From Favolaschia claudopus (lineage: Eukaryota > Basidiomycota > Agaricomycetes > Agaricales > Mycenaceae), in the NCBI GenBank assembly GCA_037176885.1, contig JAWWNJ010000100.1, positions 434,001-498,000 on the forward strand: a DNA stretch of 64,000 nucleotides, given 5' to 3'. The translations under genes were made by a program, and so were the position numbers. Under the pieces are notes generated by a model that was not told the origin of the DNA, made no database searches, and worked only from the letters and a program-made list of their open reading frames with translations. Below are positions 23,566 through 34,098 of the stretch, piece after piece. Numbering within the stretch: the first letter of the stretch is position 1; the number at the start of each line of letters is the position of its first letter.

Positions 23566-24378
23566 GGGTGAGTTTTTCTTTCTACTCTAACTCCCTTATC
23601 GTCCTTACTCGGGTACCTCTTCAGCTAGCGGCTTCGTCTTTCCTTCGACCGGGCGGGAGGTAAGTCCCCTTTTCCTTAATTTCTTCTTACAATTTCTGAC
23701 AAGAAGTCTCGTTCCCGCCAGAGGATTGTTTCATCGCGGGGGCCTAGTGGCCCCCTAAAATTTTTATTCGCTAAACGTATCGCAGGGTCCGGGTCCCTTC
23801 AACCCGATTTGCAATAGTCCGCGCGGTGCAGCCTGGCAGAACATTCGGTTCTGCCCGCTGCACCTTTTTCAAATAAAATATTCCATCCATAGTATACAGC
23901 AGCATGTGCCGGCCAAAGAGCCGATGAAATAAAAGCTTTGATTTGCGCTGCTCTTTCATGTGTGAAGTCTTTCTAAGTTCTTTTTAAGTTCCTAAGTCAC
24001 GATCCCGCCAGAAGTTCTCTTAAGTTTTGAGTCAAGAGTTCAGGCTGAGGAATCTCAACGAAGTACCACGCTCATCGGCTGAATACGACTTAGCGAGCGG
24101 GTTGAACACTCGAACTTTTTCGAGTTTTTCAACATGCCGAGCGGCAACGGTGCTTATCACCGGGATCATCAGATAGCGGGGATTGCCCGCGGCATCTCAT
24201 CCAGCTGTCAGCGGCTGTCCTCGGATTCCATCGGGTGACTAGTTCCTCACTTCTCCCGCTGGTCTCGTAAGAGCGATAACGTAGAGTAGAATCGGCCCGG
24301 CGGATCGAGTCGCCCGCTACCGTACTTGTAGTCGATAGGGGTAGATAGCCAATCAAACCATCTTTTCTTTCAATTGTC
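23566..24378 (+). other. 3' region of antisense gene 1 and spacer
   Basis: Two intron-like segments lie within the probable 3' UTR (from about 23568 and 23661, the latter ending in CCCGCCAG at about 23721). Then come a GGGGGCC/GGCCCCC palindrome and an AATAAA. From 23950 on, the spacer up to the next gene is dotted with CCCGC words but shows no frame. Confidence 0.45.
23872..23877 (+). terminator. Candidate polyadenylation signal
   Basis: AATAAA about 300 bp after the stop of antisense gene 1, within an AT-rich patch. Confidence 0.35.
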
Positions 24379-25120
24379 ATGCCTCAGCCCATAGGTGAAG
24401 TCTCAATCGACTATCATTCCTTCCCAGCGGCTAGTCAAGACTTCGTGCGCAAGATTTATACTGTGGTAGGCCGTCCTCAACACCTTTCAGTGCCAAGTCC
24501 AACCAGCCGCTAGCCGAATCTCGTCTGCACGCCTTGTAGCGACGCCGGCGAAGACTGTGAATTTCTTCACTGGGGCTCGAAGTGCACTCGGTGCCGGGAG
24601 GCGAAGGTCCCCAAGTGTCTGTTCACCGGGGTGGATTGGTTCAAGTTTACCTATCCATCTTCGACCTTTCCGACACTTTTCATCTATCGCAGCGGTAAGT
24701 CTAGCCGCTCTTCAAATTTCATCTTTCTTATGCTACTCAGGCGGCACTTTATACGACCTTGCATTCCTCGAACTCTGGTACCACCTGCGCCTCGGCGGCT
24801 TAAGCCCCGATATGTTTATAGGCTCGGTGGACGGTGAGCCCGCTGACTTTTTACGTCGGCGGGAGGAATTTGCCGGCGACCTTCGTGACTGGGACATTGC
24901 TCACGACCTGTCTCACGCCGCTCACTCCAGCCGGCAGCTGTATTTCTACAACATCCTGTCTCGAGTTTTACGCGAGTGGCGCGCTCAGGACCGTTCGATC
25001 CATGCCCAATGCGACGTCGACGCAGCTATCTCTCTTCATGATGTCAGGCAGCGGGACGCTCATGTTCCGTCCTTCGTGCCCTTGACCCAAGGCACGCGCC
25101 GCCAGACCTTCGAGCGATAA
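24379..25120 (+). CDS. Antisense gene 2: small Cys6-cluster protein
   Basis: A three-exon gene: 24379-24465, 24514-24694, 24741-25120. Introns are GTAGGC..GCTAG and GTAAGT..CTCAG, phases 0 and 1, giving a 215-residue frame that ends in TAA. Exon 2 starts four residues before the first Cys and encodes C-x2-C-x6-C-x8-C-x2-C-x7-C ('CTPCSDAGEDC', 'CTRCREAKVPKC'), matching the Zn(II)2Cys6 consensus. Exon 3 encodes a mostly helical domain of about 125 residues without recognised family. The layout is the same as in the two following genes and in exon 7 of antisense gene 1, so the four are likely paralogues. A DNA-binding role is inferred. Confidence 0.75.
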
Positions 25121-25292
25121 TCCAGGCTAGTAGCTTTTCCCCGTTAGGGTCAAATAAATCTCTTTGCCCGGTTGCAAGCCGTTATCGTGATGTCTGATTC
25201 CACCTGAGCTTTTGGTCCGGCAGCCGGTGGTACTCACCCGTCGGCTATAGATTTTACTTATAGCGGCCGGTGCCCAGTGAGTCCTTCGAGCG

Positions 25293-25953
25293 ATGCCCGC
25301 CTTTTCTTTGGCAGCGACCTTTTACTCAGAACGCTTTAGGAGCTTTACCGGTCCCTCAGAGTACCAGCTCGTACTTCAAGCAGTGGGGTCTTCGTCTTCT
25401 CGGCTCTCCCGCTGACGGGTGCCCCCTCTTAGCCGGAGTACGAATGCCAGTGCTGCCTCAAGAACTACCGCCATTGCATCTGGATTCAGTGGGGTGAAGC
25501 CTGCCTCAGCTGCATGTTCATAGGTCGCGCCGCCTTGTGCTGCTACACTAAGAAGTCCGTCTGGCAGGCCGAGAACAGCCGTCGTCGCGACACTCTTCTA
25601 GCCTCTCAGCCAGGCAAGTCTGCTTTCTCTCTTTCTACCTCTCGGCGGGGGCTTACTGGATTTTAGCTCCCTCCGCCGGGCGGATCGCTCAGTTTGACTG
25701 GTACGCCAGGGCTGCCGCTGCCCGATTCGACGAGAAGTTGTACATTGATGTGCGTACTTGCACCATCCTCGCCGCCAGGTCCATGCTCGGCACCCTTGGG
25801 TTTGGCCAGCTACGCTTCTTGTATAGGCTGTGGTTTGACGCGAAGGGGGCGGGCATGCGAAAGGAAATTGTAGATCTCCTCCGGGATAGGTTAGACGCTG
25901 TAGCTCTCCAGTCCGGCGCAAGGCTCCCGCCCGTTATGTTCATCGGGCCGTAA
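25293..25953 (+). CDS. Antisense gene 3: small Cys6-cluster protein
   Basis: Three exons: 25293-25382, 25433-25613, 25667-25953, giving 185 residues. Intron 1 is GT-AG (phase 0). Intron 2 starts with GCAAGT and is a GC-AG intron (phase 1). Exon 2 has exactly the same length (181 nt) as in the gene before it and encodes C-x2-C-x6-C-x8-C-x2-C-x8-C ('CQCCLKNYRHC', 'CLSCMFIGRAALC'). Exon 3 encodes a helical segment with 'LRFLYRLWFDAKGAGM'. The first half of the cluster is only weakly basic, unlike classical Gal4-type fingers, so DNA binding is not certain. It lies 172 bp after its paralogue, same strand. Confidence 0.72.
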
Positions 25954-26236
25954 GCGTAGTAGGAAATATATTCCCACTGTCAAACGAACTTGCATCTTTA
26001 AAACTCTGTTTCAAGCTGCCCGATTAGGAAGGCTTCTTAGAAACCAAAGCTTCCTCGTGTTTTCGCTCAGCGGGAGCTCAGCACCTCGTTGGATATTCCA
26101 CATGTATTGCGGATCTTCCGGGAGCGTCGGGTGCAATGAGTCCCACTGTCGATCTCTATGTTTTTGGGTCTCCCGCCAGGTCTCAGAGGGGTATTTAAGC
26201 TGGCGGGAAGGTCCCATTTGCTTCAGTCGTCTACTC

Positions 26237-26865
26237 ATGTCTTTGCTGGAAAATCCGCTCTTTCCGAATGACCCCGTCGGCCCGCTCAGGGAGTACTATG
26301 TACGTTCCTGAACATTTTGCCTCGGGTAATTCCTCATCATTCGGCAGCCTGGCCGGGTATGCTCTGCGTGCCTCAACGCCCGTTCTCATTGCGAGTTTAC
26401 TGAGTGGGGAGCACCGTGTACCCGCTGTTTCTTGCTGAAGCACAACTGCTCGTACACTCAGACCGCTGAGCTGGCCGATGAAATAGCTGCCCGCCGGCAC
26501 CGTTTCAAAGAGGGTCCCGATCGTAAGTGACGACTTCTTTCTTATCTGTTGCGCCACAACTGATCCCCCGCTCGCTTCTAGCGGCTACGAAGGAACAGCT
26601 TGCTGCTTGGGACGTCGTTCACGAGGGGACCCTGGCGCAGTTCCCATTCTGGCAACAATACCATGCTGTCATCGTTGGTCGAAACGTCGCAGAGGCAACC
26701 CAACGGCTGTCTTTTTACTTCGAGGCCCGCCAGGTTTTCCATCTTCTGCAAGAGGCCAAAACGGCTAATCTCCCGACTGCGTATGTTGCTGTTATCCGCG
26801 AGCGGTTAGACGTTCTCGCAAATAATCTTTTCCTGGATCTTCCGGCTAGGATGCGGGCAGTGTAG
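26237..26865 (+). CDS. Antisense gene 4: small Cys6-cluster protein
   Basis: Three exons: 26237-26299, 26348-26522, 26582-26865, giving 173 residues. Introns are GTACGT..CGGCAG (phase 0) and GTAAGT..TTCTAG (phase 1). Exon 2 (175 nt) encodes C-x2-C-x6-C-x8-C-x2-C-x6-C ('CSACLNARSHC', 'CTRCFLLKHNC'), again beginning four residues before the first Cys. Exon 3 encodes a helical domain ('AQRL..YFEARQVFHLLQEAK'-like heptads). A TATTTAA word about 45 bp before the ATG may serve as TATA element. It is the third of three tandem small paralogues. Confidence 0.74.
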
Positions 26866-26997
26866 ATACAGGCACATGTACTTTCGGATAGTTCGTTCCG
26901 ATAACACACGCTCCCGCCCCATGTGAGGCCTTGGAAACATTTATTTCTTGGTAAAGATGTGCCCGCTGCCCTCAAATGACGTGCTAGGTGACCCACC

Positions 26998-27040
26998 TCT
27001 CCCCCTTTCAGAAATCTCAACTGTCCTCAGTTGATCGATC
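26998..27040. repeat. PPT-like module, internal copy
   Basis: CTCCCCCTTTC followed by a CTCAACTGTCCTCAGTTGA-like inverted word matches the sequence right after the 3' LTR at 19772-19810 (CTCCCCCTTTC then CAACTCTCCCGAGTTGA). On the minus strand it is a purine run like the polypurine tract. It could be a central polypurine tract or part of a duplicated promoter block, since each copy lies upstream of an antisense gene. Confidence 0.55.
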
Positions 27041-27216
27041 AGAGGAAATTCAGGTCCCCCGGCAGCAAATTTTTGTGCCACGGAACGATCGGGCGCGTTT
27101 GAAATAATTTTCTGCGCCACCGGCGGGTGCATCTACCATAAATGGTAATCCAAGTTCGGCCGTTGTCCAAATTTCGTCCTAATTATCCTTACGGCGTTAT
27201 ATTTCGGCCGCTCGAG

Positions 27217-27221
27217 TATAA
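27217..27221 (+). promoter_or_regulatory. TATA box of antisense gene 5
   Basis: TATAA lies about 70 bp before the ATG at 27288, in a short pyrimidine-rich leader. Confidence 0.5.
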
Positions 27222-27287
27222 GAAGCAGCGGGCGAACGGGTATACTCCCCAGCCTCGTCTACTGTCTTTACTCTGCTTCCTTCAAAA

Positions 27288-28535
27288 ATGTCTCAAAACG
27301 ATTACAACACCGTCAAAGCCGATTTCCTCAAGGCTATGGACGTTGCCGCCAACCTCGTCAAGTATTCGCCGCCTGAGTCTCGTAAAAACCAGCTCAAGGA
27401 CGTCGCCGAGATTCTCGTAAGAGCCGCCGGCTACTTTGACCAGCCTTGTTTCGTTAACATTATTCTTTCGTTCGTAGGCGCGCCTTCCCCCGCTCATGCC
27501 TTTCATCTTGGAAGACAAGAGCGCGGTTCTTCGTGAGGCAATCTTCACTTCGCGTGAATATTACCACACCTTGTACGACCCGGATGGTAAACGGGACGTG
27601 TCCTTCCCCGCTGGGTACGATGCCCTGCGGCGGATCACCAAGGCCATTCACGAAGACCGTTCCAAGAAGGCGATCCCGCCCGTCTCCACCGTTTCTTCTT
27701 CCAAGGGGACCCGGGTCGGTTTCACTAACTTTCATTGCCGTGCTCACCATTGACTCACAATCATCCCCCGCTAGAAGAGTACTCGCGGGCGGTCCCAGGG
27801 CGAGCCCGAGTCAGAGGACGAGGACGAAGGCACTGTTCGTGCTCCATCGCCCGCTCTCACCACCGTCGGTGCTGACGAGGTTCGTTCTTTCATTTAACAG
27901 CTGGCCTGTGTAGAGCTGACGATTGATACTTCTATCATCGCCGTCGGATGTTTGTTCACCCAGATGCTCGTTGACGATGAGCATGTCCCTGCTCCCAAGG
28001 CTCCCCCTACCGGTCCCAAGGCTAAGTCAGCCCTGGCGGGCAAGAAGGGTGTGCGCGCTGTAAGTCGCCCGTTATTTCTGCTTTTCAATTTCATTCATTC
28101 AAAATTTCGTTCTTTCAGCATAGCCCGGCCCCCGCTAAGAAGGGCAAGGGTAACAAGCGCGCCCGCATTGACAGCGTCCCGTTCCACGAGGACTCCTTCC
28201 TCACCCACGGTGAGTTTCTCGTTCACTGTCAGTGATTCCTCCCGCTGAGTGTTTTCGCAGCAACGGCTGAATTCTATGCTTCGGCACCCGCTTCAGGTGC
28301 CGTCGTCGACGAGGCCGCTAGCGTCGTTGAGATGGGTACTGAGTTCATGAGCAACCACCTTGCCTTGCGCAAGCGGATGTATTTCATCATGGTCGAGCTG
28401 GCGGTCATCCACGAGAACCTTCGTAGCTCTCTGGCCCGGCGCGAGCAGCTCCTCGACGAAGGAGAGAAGATCTCGGCTCGCCTTCGCGAGTTCCCTGAGT
28501 CCTCCTCTGCCGGCGTCGACGCTCATGTTCCCTGA
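27288..28535 (+). CDS. Antisense gene 5: unrecognised protein with helical C-terminus
   Basis: Exons 27288-27416, 27478-27714, 27775-27879, 27901-28059, 28119-28209, 28261-28535 join to 331 residues ending in TGA. The N-terminus is helical. A middle segment reads 'REYYHTLYDPDGKRDVSF', followed by an acidic 'ESEDEDEG' stretch, a Lys-rich NLS-like 'KKGKGNKRAR', and a C-terminal helix with heptads ('ALRKRMYFIMVELAVIHENL'). There is no Cys6 cluster. The gap between exons 3 and 4 is only 21 nt (GTTCGT..TAACAG) and contains an in-frame TAA. It is either an exceptionally short intron or a nonsense mutation. The gene converges on integrase with about 220 bp between the two stops. Confidence 0.62.
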
Positions 28536-28757
28536 CTCGTCCCCAAGGAGCTTCCCCAGCGGGTCCCCCTTTCTTCAGAATACTCGGTACTGGCACAATC
28601 GTTTCGGACACCTCACGGCTCATCCTTCTGCTGGCCGCCACACACTCCCCGGGTGCGCAACTTAGTCGCTGCTCACTGGCGGGAGATGAAGACAATCCAA
28701 TTACTTAAAGACTTCGAATCCCGTTTCAAATTGTAACGTAGATATCGTAGCAGTAAT
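28536..28757. other. Spacer between convergent antisense gene 5 and integrase
   Basis: No ORF; contains several CCCGC/GCGGG words. The 3' ends of the plus-strand gene and the minus-strand pol would overlap here if transcripts are extended. Confidence 0.5.
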
Positions 28758-30968
28758 TCATCTTCGCGCGGCGGCTTTTGTGGCAGCACGAGTCTTTCGT
28801 TTGAAAGGCAGCGGCTCATCCGTGTCGGGTTCCTCTTCCTCTTCTTCTTCCTCGGGCAAGGCCTCCTGCAGAGCTGGCTCTTCGTCAGCCGTCCCGCTGG
28901 GGGTTAACCTCACATTCCCGAATTGGAAGTCATCTCCAGAATAACCGTCTTCCTCCTGGACCATCTTTTCTAGCGTCTCGGCCGAGAGGTCGATTAAGTC
29001 GTGAATGTCAGCGGGCAGCTTAATAGAGCGCCGCTGCTCGAAGGGGACCACTCTGAACTGAGCAATCTTCGATTGAAAGACAGAGCCGTCCATCTCCGCT
29101 ACGATATAACTTCCACCTTTCGTACGCCGGATGATAATTACTGGTCCCAGGTATCTGGCGGCCATCTTCGTATTCAGCGATTTCTCAACGGTCGTATTCC
29201 TGATGAGCACTAAGTCTCCCGGCTCGAAATGGTAATCTTCGATAGTATGTTTATGGGCTATCTCGTACCGGCGTAAATTCGCTCGTTTCTCGTCGGTGAC
29301 CCGTTCTCTCATTTGCTCAACGTGAGTGGAGTGCTTAGCCAAGGCCTGAGCTCGATAGCCGATTAATTCAGCAGTCGTCAAAGTCCTGCCGGGCAAATGC
29401 ACTAGCCAAGTCGCTTCTTCTATATCCAGCGGGAGGATCGGATGTGCGCCCGTTACCATGAAGTAGGGTGAACAACCCGTGCCTCGTCGAACAGTGACCC
29501 GGTCAGCCCACAACATCTGCGGGAAGAACCAGTACCACTTGCTGGGATTCCCGCCAGTAGCTTTCCATAAGGATTGCCTCATCGAGAAGTGCCCATTTTC
29601 GATTTTCCCGTTGGCCTGAGAATTATACGGCGAAACTCTGATATTTCTTATACCGTACTTAGATTCAAGGTAGGCCACAGCCGCTAGGAAGGCCGGTGCA
29701 TTATCTGTCACCAATTCCTCCGGGCAGCCCCACCTACAAATCACATCTTCAAGTAAGAACAAGGCCAATGTTCTGGCATTCTCATTCTTTATCGGCCGCG
29801 CTTCTATATAGCTGCTGAGGGAGCAGCGGGCGTCAACAATTTTGTTGAAGCCGTTGGAAGGGGTCCCAACGACCATCACGTCGACGTGCACCACCTGGAA
29901 GAGCGAAGGGGTATGGGTGACAACGGGCGGGATCTTTAATAAAGTCCTTTGCCTCAACTGACACAGTTCGCAAGTTTTAATATACCAGGTGACGTCGCGC
30001 TCCATCTCAGGCCACCAGAAACGCATTTCTATCAAGGATTTGGTAGCGAAGACACCGCGGTGGGCCAGGCTATCATGAGCCGCCCGCATCATATACATTC
30101 GGTGATCTTTGTCTACCACCAACTGATGTGCACTCCCCGTTGAGGATTTATGATAGAGTTTTCCATCTGCGTCCTCGAAGAAGCCGGTGGCGAATCGCAA
30201 GAAGGCTTTGTATTCCTTGTCGTTCATGCCAGCCGGGCGAGCCAGGGTATTCCGCCGCCAGTCCTTCATGAGGAGCAGCCGCTCGTCCGCTAGCTTCGCT
30301 GCTACCGATCGTTGGTCTTCAGAACACGGTTCCCGCTTCGTCGGGTCGTATTTCAATTCGAGGTCAGGGATCAGCGGCTCGCCGTCTGGCTTGTCGTCAC
30401 CCTTTGACTGAGAGAAGACTTCGAAAACATATTCTCTACCAAGGCGGGTGTAAGCCCAAGCCTGCTCGGCGTCGTTTCCGAAGTCAGCGGCTGACCGAGC
30501 CTCGTCTCCCGCCAATTCCGCTACCATATATCCACCTCGGGTGTCAATATCGTGCTTGAAATCCTCGAAGTTCTTGAGAGGCGGCCAAGCACTACTTTCA
30601 GGATGAAGACCCGGCGGCTCGTTATTATCGAACTCGTCTTCTGGATGATCATACTCTGGATCCCCCGGCTGAATACGCCGGCGGGAGAGTCCATCTGGCC
30701 CGAAAGTCTTGCCCGGTACATGCTTCAGAGTGAAATGAAACATCAGGATCTCCTCAATCCAGCGGTTGATCGTAGCGTTGGGCCCCATTCCCGGGTGATC
30801 CAACATGCCCTTGAGGTACTGAGCGTCGGTTTCGACGACCAGCTTGCGGCAGCCCAACAGCCAATATTGCATGTGGTCTAGCGCCCTCTTCAAGCCAAAC
30901 AATTCCCGCTTGGGCTGAGAATACCTCGACTCCCGGTCATTCAAAGGTATAGGAGCTGAAGCGGGCAT
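28758..30968 (-). CDS. Retrotransposon RNase H C-terminus and integrase
   Basis: A 736-codon frame. The first 80 or so residues continue RNase H ('KRELFGLKRALDHMQYW', 'VVETDAQYLKGML'). The integrase zinc finger follows, as H-x4-H ('AHDSLAHRG') then C-x2-C ('CELCQ'). The catalytic core shows 'HVDVM', 'TDNAPAF' and 'GKIENGH' for the D-D-E triad. The tail has a Gypsy-type GPY-like segment ('ARYLGPVIIIRRTKGG') and ends with a Glu run and a basic 'KRKTR' stretch. The enzyme inserts element cDNA into the genome. This part of pol is uninterrupted. Its start is a frame-change from the RNase H frame (30937-31344) rather than a real initiation codon. Confidence 0.9.
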   Translation of the reverse strand: MPASAPIPLNDRESRYSQPKRELFGLKRALDHMQYWLLGCRKLVVETDAQYLKGMLDHPGMGPNATINRWIEEILMFHFTLKHVPGKTFGPDGLSRRRIQPGDPEYDHPEDEFDNNEPPGLHPESSAWPPLKNFEDFKHDIDTRGGYMVAELAGDEARSAADFGNDAEQAWAYTRLGREYVFEVFSQSKGDDKPDGEPLIPDLELKYDPTKREPCSEDQRSVAAKLADERLLLMKDWRRNTLARPAGMNDKEYKAFLRFATGFFEDADGKLYHKSSTGSAHQLVVDKDHRMYMMRAAHDSLAHRGVFATKSLIEMRFWWPEMERDVTWYIKTCELCQLRQRTLLKIPPVVTHTPSLFQVVHVDVMVVGTPSNGFNKIVDARCSLSSYIEARPIKNENARTLALFLLEDVICRWGCPEELVTDNAPAFLAAVAYLESKYGIRNIRVSPYNSQANGKIENGHFSMRQSLWKATGGNPSKWYWFFPQMLWADRVTVRRGTGCSPYFMVTGAHPILPLDIEEATWLVHLPGRTLTTAELIGYRAQALAKHSTHVEQMRERVTDEKRANLRRYEIAHKHTIEDYHFEPGDLVLIRNTTVEKSLNTKMAARYLGPVIIIRRTKGGSYIVAEMDGSVFQSKIAQFRVVPFEQRRSIKLPADIHDLIDLSAETLEKMVQEEDGYSGDDFQFGNVRLTPSGTADEEPALQEALPEEEEEEEEPDTDEPLPFKRKTRAATKAAARR

Positions 30969-31344
30969 AGTACCGCTTATTTAGGTCCAAAGGATCCCGC
31001 TGGTACACATGCACCCCAACTCCAAGGTACGACGTATCAACCGCCAGCACCACTTCAGTGTCCCATTCATATCTTATAGGTCTAAGCGCGGGACATTCTC
31101 GCAAAGCCTTCTTCAAAACTTTCATGCATGCGTCTTGGGCCGGGCCCCACTCGAATATGACTTCCTTCCGGGTGAGCTTCTGGATCGGCTCAGCCTTGAC
31201 TGTATAGTCTTGGATGAACATTCTCATAACGCCCACAGTTCCCAGGAAAGCTTTCACATCGTGGAAATCCTTCAGCGGGCCCCAACGCTCAATGACGCCG
31301 AATCCTATCTTCATCCGGGCGCATGCCCTCGTATGAGCAGACAT
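30937..31344 (-). pseudogene. Retrotransposon RT thumb / RNase H N-terminus, frameshifted
   Basis: Encodes 'GVIERWGPLKDFHDVKAFLGTVGV' (RT connection) and 'FEWGPAQDACMKVLKKAL..LAVDTSYLGVGVHVYQ', the start of RNase H with its first catalytic Asp. The frame enters from the RT frame at about 31300 through an apparent one-base insertion. It leaves to the integrase frame near 30960, also by an apparent extra base. RNase H removes RNA from the cDNA hybrid. Confidence 0.75.
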
Positions 31345-32377
31345 GGCCGACCACCTTAAAAGTCCCCCGGCAAATCTGCAACTTCTTCCCGCTTACAGTC
31401 GCCCCAGAATAGGCTAGCCGGGTAAGTACCCGGTTGCAGTCTACCAAGTGTAACCACACAAAGACCCTTACCAGCGGGTTCTCAGGGATGGTCTCGTACG
31501 TCCCGTCAGGCTTTTCGTATCGAGTGAAGCCGCCGGCGACAGGCACGTCGTCTATATACGGCCGGGTAACCGCAGGAATTTCATCTCGCAGGATGTAAGT
31601 TACGTCTTCGTGGAAGATCGGCACCGAGTTGGTCCAACCCTGCGGCAATCTTACCAATCGAAGCGCACCAAACGGAGTCTGGAAGGTCGTGTAATCTCGA
31701 GATTCCGGGTCAATCAGCCGGTGGTTGTACCCAGAGTAAAGATCAAACGTGGACCCACAAGCCCTTCCTGCGAAATGTTCGGCCAGATCCGCGGCGCCGG
31801 GAGGCACCCCAGAGTGTGCAATGGTTACCGCGTTCAGCGGCTCCAGCGAATGCACTAACCGAATTGACTTCTTATCACTCTTCAGAACTCCAAAGTACTT
31901 GGTGCGATACGAGCCATTGGATGGTTCGTATATATTGGCATCGATACTCGCCCTAAGCACCTTGCAGACTTCTTCCAGCTGTCCCGGCGGGATGGGAATA
32001 TTTCTCTCCACCCAAACCTTATGGTCTGGCTTCACCGGGAACTTTACTGGCGGGAAGAAATCCGTTCTGAAAGTTCCTCTTTCGCTGTCATCCCATGCTA
32101 CCGTATTTTCGTGTATAGATAACATATGATGAACCAGCTTCATCTCTTCATCATTCAAGAATCCGTCGTTATGCAGTTCGTCTACGACCGCCTTCCTCTC
32201 CGCAGTGTATCTCCCAACGGGAACGAATTCTGGCGGGTGAGGGTCTAGCGGGACGAGGTTCTGCAATGGATCCCCGATGATATTCCTTTCTATCCTGAAC
32301 TCGGGAGGGAGCGGCTCGAGGACCGGCTTTACTTTTAGCGCTACCGGTTTATACTTCTTCGAGAACACCTCCTTCAC
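31289..32377 (-). pseudogene. Retrotransposon reverse transcriptase, frameshifted at both ends
   Basis: The 362-codon frame contains an N-terminal linker, fingers and palm with 'VCKVLRASIDANIYEPSNG', 'FDLYSGYNHRLIDP', 'QTPFGALRLVRLPQGWTNS', and the catalytic YIDD box in 'RPYIDDVP'. This is RT of the Ty3/Gypsy type common in agaricomycetes. It is separated by frame changes from the upstream linker frame (about 32390) and from the RNase H frame (about 31300). The catalytic residues are present. Confidence 0.85.
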
Positions 32378-32384
32378 CTCGACT

Positions 32385-32849
32385 TCAGGGCGGGTGATCC
32401 TCGGGAATGATTTCCTCCATCAAAGCGACTTTCGTCTCATTGTGTTCAAACCCGGGTACTACCCAATCGGCGTAGTCACAGCACTGACAGCGCTCCCCCG
32501 CTGAATGACGAGATTGCTCTTGCCTAACCGACTCGATATCGATGCCGGCAGTCATGAACACAGCGGCCGGATCCTTCAGTTTTTCTCTGACTTTGTCCGT
32601 TATGTTGGCTACGATAGCCACATAGGATTCGCCGACTTCTTTTCCTTCTGTCAGCTGCTCGTTGTATTCTTGGAATAACTGAGCAGCGGGTTCATCATCA
32701 ATTTCTGGCATGGCAGCCGCCAGGTAGGCCATTTTCGTCTCGGCCATCGAAAATCCCTCTTCTCCAGACTTCATCAAAGCGCAAATTCTAGGAACATTAT
32801 TCTCGTCCAGTTCTATCTGAACCGCTAATTCTCCTTGATGGTTAATCAA
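32385..32849 (-). pseudogene. Retrotransposon protease-RT linker segment
   Basis: A 154-codon frame without a known domain, except a CxxCC-like 'CQCCDYADW' near its end. Its real start lies upstream, in the frame reading 'FSEFEELINHQGEL' (about 32860). It is joined to the protease frame by a shift in an AAAATTTT run and to RT by another shift near 32390. Confidence 0.6.
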
Positions 32850-34012
32850 CTCCTCGAATTCTGAAAATTTTGCTCCTCCTGGCTGCTCGGCTGCTCAGCC
32901 GGTGATGCGTCGTTCTGGACGCGCCGCACCTGTCGCCGCTGGCCTCTGGGGAAGGTAGGGACGACCACCCGCTTCTGCGTGGAGGGGTCGGTCAAAGTCA
33001 GGAACTGGTTCCCGTCAGAGGTATTTTTGATACCGCTGGCGGTCAGGATTTCGAAGGGTCGCCCCAACAGCACCTTGTAGGCCGGGTTTCGTATGACATG
33101 CACTTGAAGGTACACCGTCATGTCACCGAACCTGAAGGGGACGTTCCTTGCCAGACCGACTGCCTTCTCGGTTTGCCCGTTGGCGCTCATCATGTGGATG
33201 CAGTTATCTGGGTCCCAGCTGACTCCTAGTTCGGTGGCTACCGACAGGGCCATGGACACGATCTGCGATCCACCGTCCAGAATACATTCAACTTCAGCGG
33301 CGCCGTGAATGAGCGGGAAGACCACTCTCAGAGCCGCTGATTCTCCAGCAGAAGCGTTGTCGGAGATGGCGACGAAGACATCCCTTACCGGCTCTCCCTC
33401 CACTATCGACTGCCAATATTGGACTACTGGGTCGACGGTGATCAGGGCTCCCGCTGGCATAAGTCCGTCGGCCGCTGTCGCGACCTGAACTATTACTTCG
33501 TAAGGTAGGTCCTCTACGGTTACGCTGGAGGACTCGTCGTCTTCGTCAGCTTCTCTCTCTGCGTGGCTAATCAACTGTTCTAGGGCTACTCGAACAGCGG
33601 GCGAGACCCTCTTTTTCGAGAGCAACGCCTTAGCCTGGCGCAGCAACTTCGGGCTGAGGGCGAACAGCCTCCCCAGCGGGAGAGCTATTTCCAGGTTTCC
33701 GAAGATCTCCTTTATCAGGGATTCAACCTCCTCATCGTCCTGGTCCTCTACGGGCGCCTTCAACTCGTAGTTCTTTTCGTTGGCCTCTAACGGCGGATCT
33801 CCCGCCGGCCGAACTCTAGGTTCATTGGGCCTTTTGGCTGGCTTGACCGGGGGAACGTTCCTATACGGAAGCTCCGCCGGCTGAGTGCCATTTTGTTCTT
33901 CTGTCTCCTCCCGCCCTTTCTCCTTGGTTTCGACGATCGCCGGCTGTGCTTCGACAGCGGGCTTTCGCAGCGTCCTCGGCTTGTAGGGCAACTTCGGCAT
34001 CACAACTTCCAT
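32846..34012 (-). pseudogene. Retrotransposon aspartic protease region, frameshifted
   Basis: A 388-codon frame with a Pro/Glu-rich first half, then a retropepsin-like domain: 'VECILDGGSQIVSM' holds the catalytic Asp in a D-G-G variant of D-S/T-G, followed by 'SANGQTEKAVGLARNVPF' and 'VIRNPAYKVLLGRPF' as the second conserved region. It processes the Gag-Pol polyprotein. The frame continues upstream past its first Met ('ESSRKGAKGKPSADKPP', up to about 34100), where a T5 run breaks the link with gag. Confidence 0.8.
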
Positions 34013-34098
34013 TTTCTTTCCTACAGGCGGGCGTACTTGTCTGTTCTCCGGGGGCTTATCCGCACTGGGTTTCCCCTTTGCCCCCTTCCTCGAACTCT

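Noticed and set aside
26998..27040. Border of a solo LTR or a second element inside the retrotransposon
   Set aside because: Only the polypurine-like block is shared; the adjoining LTR sequence is absent.
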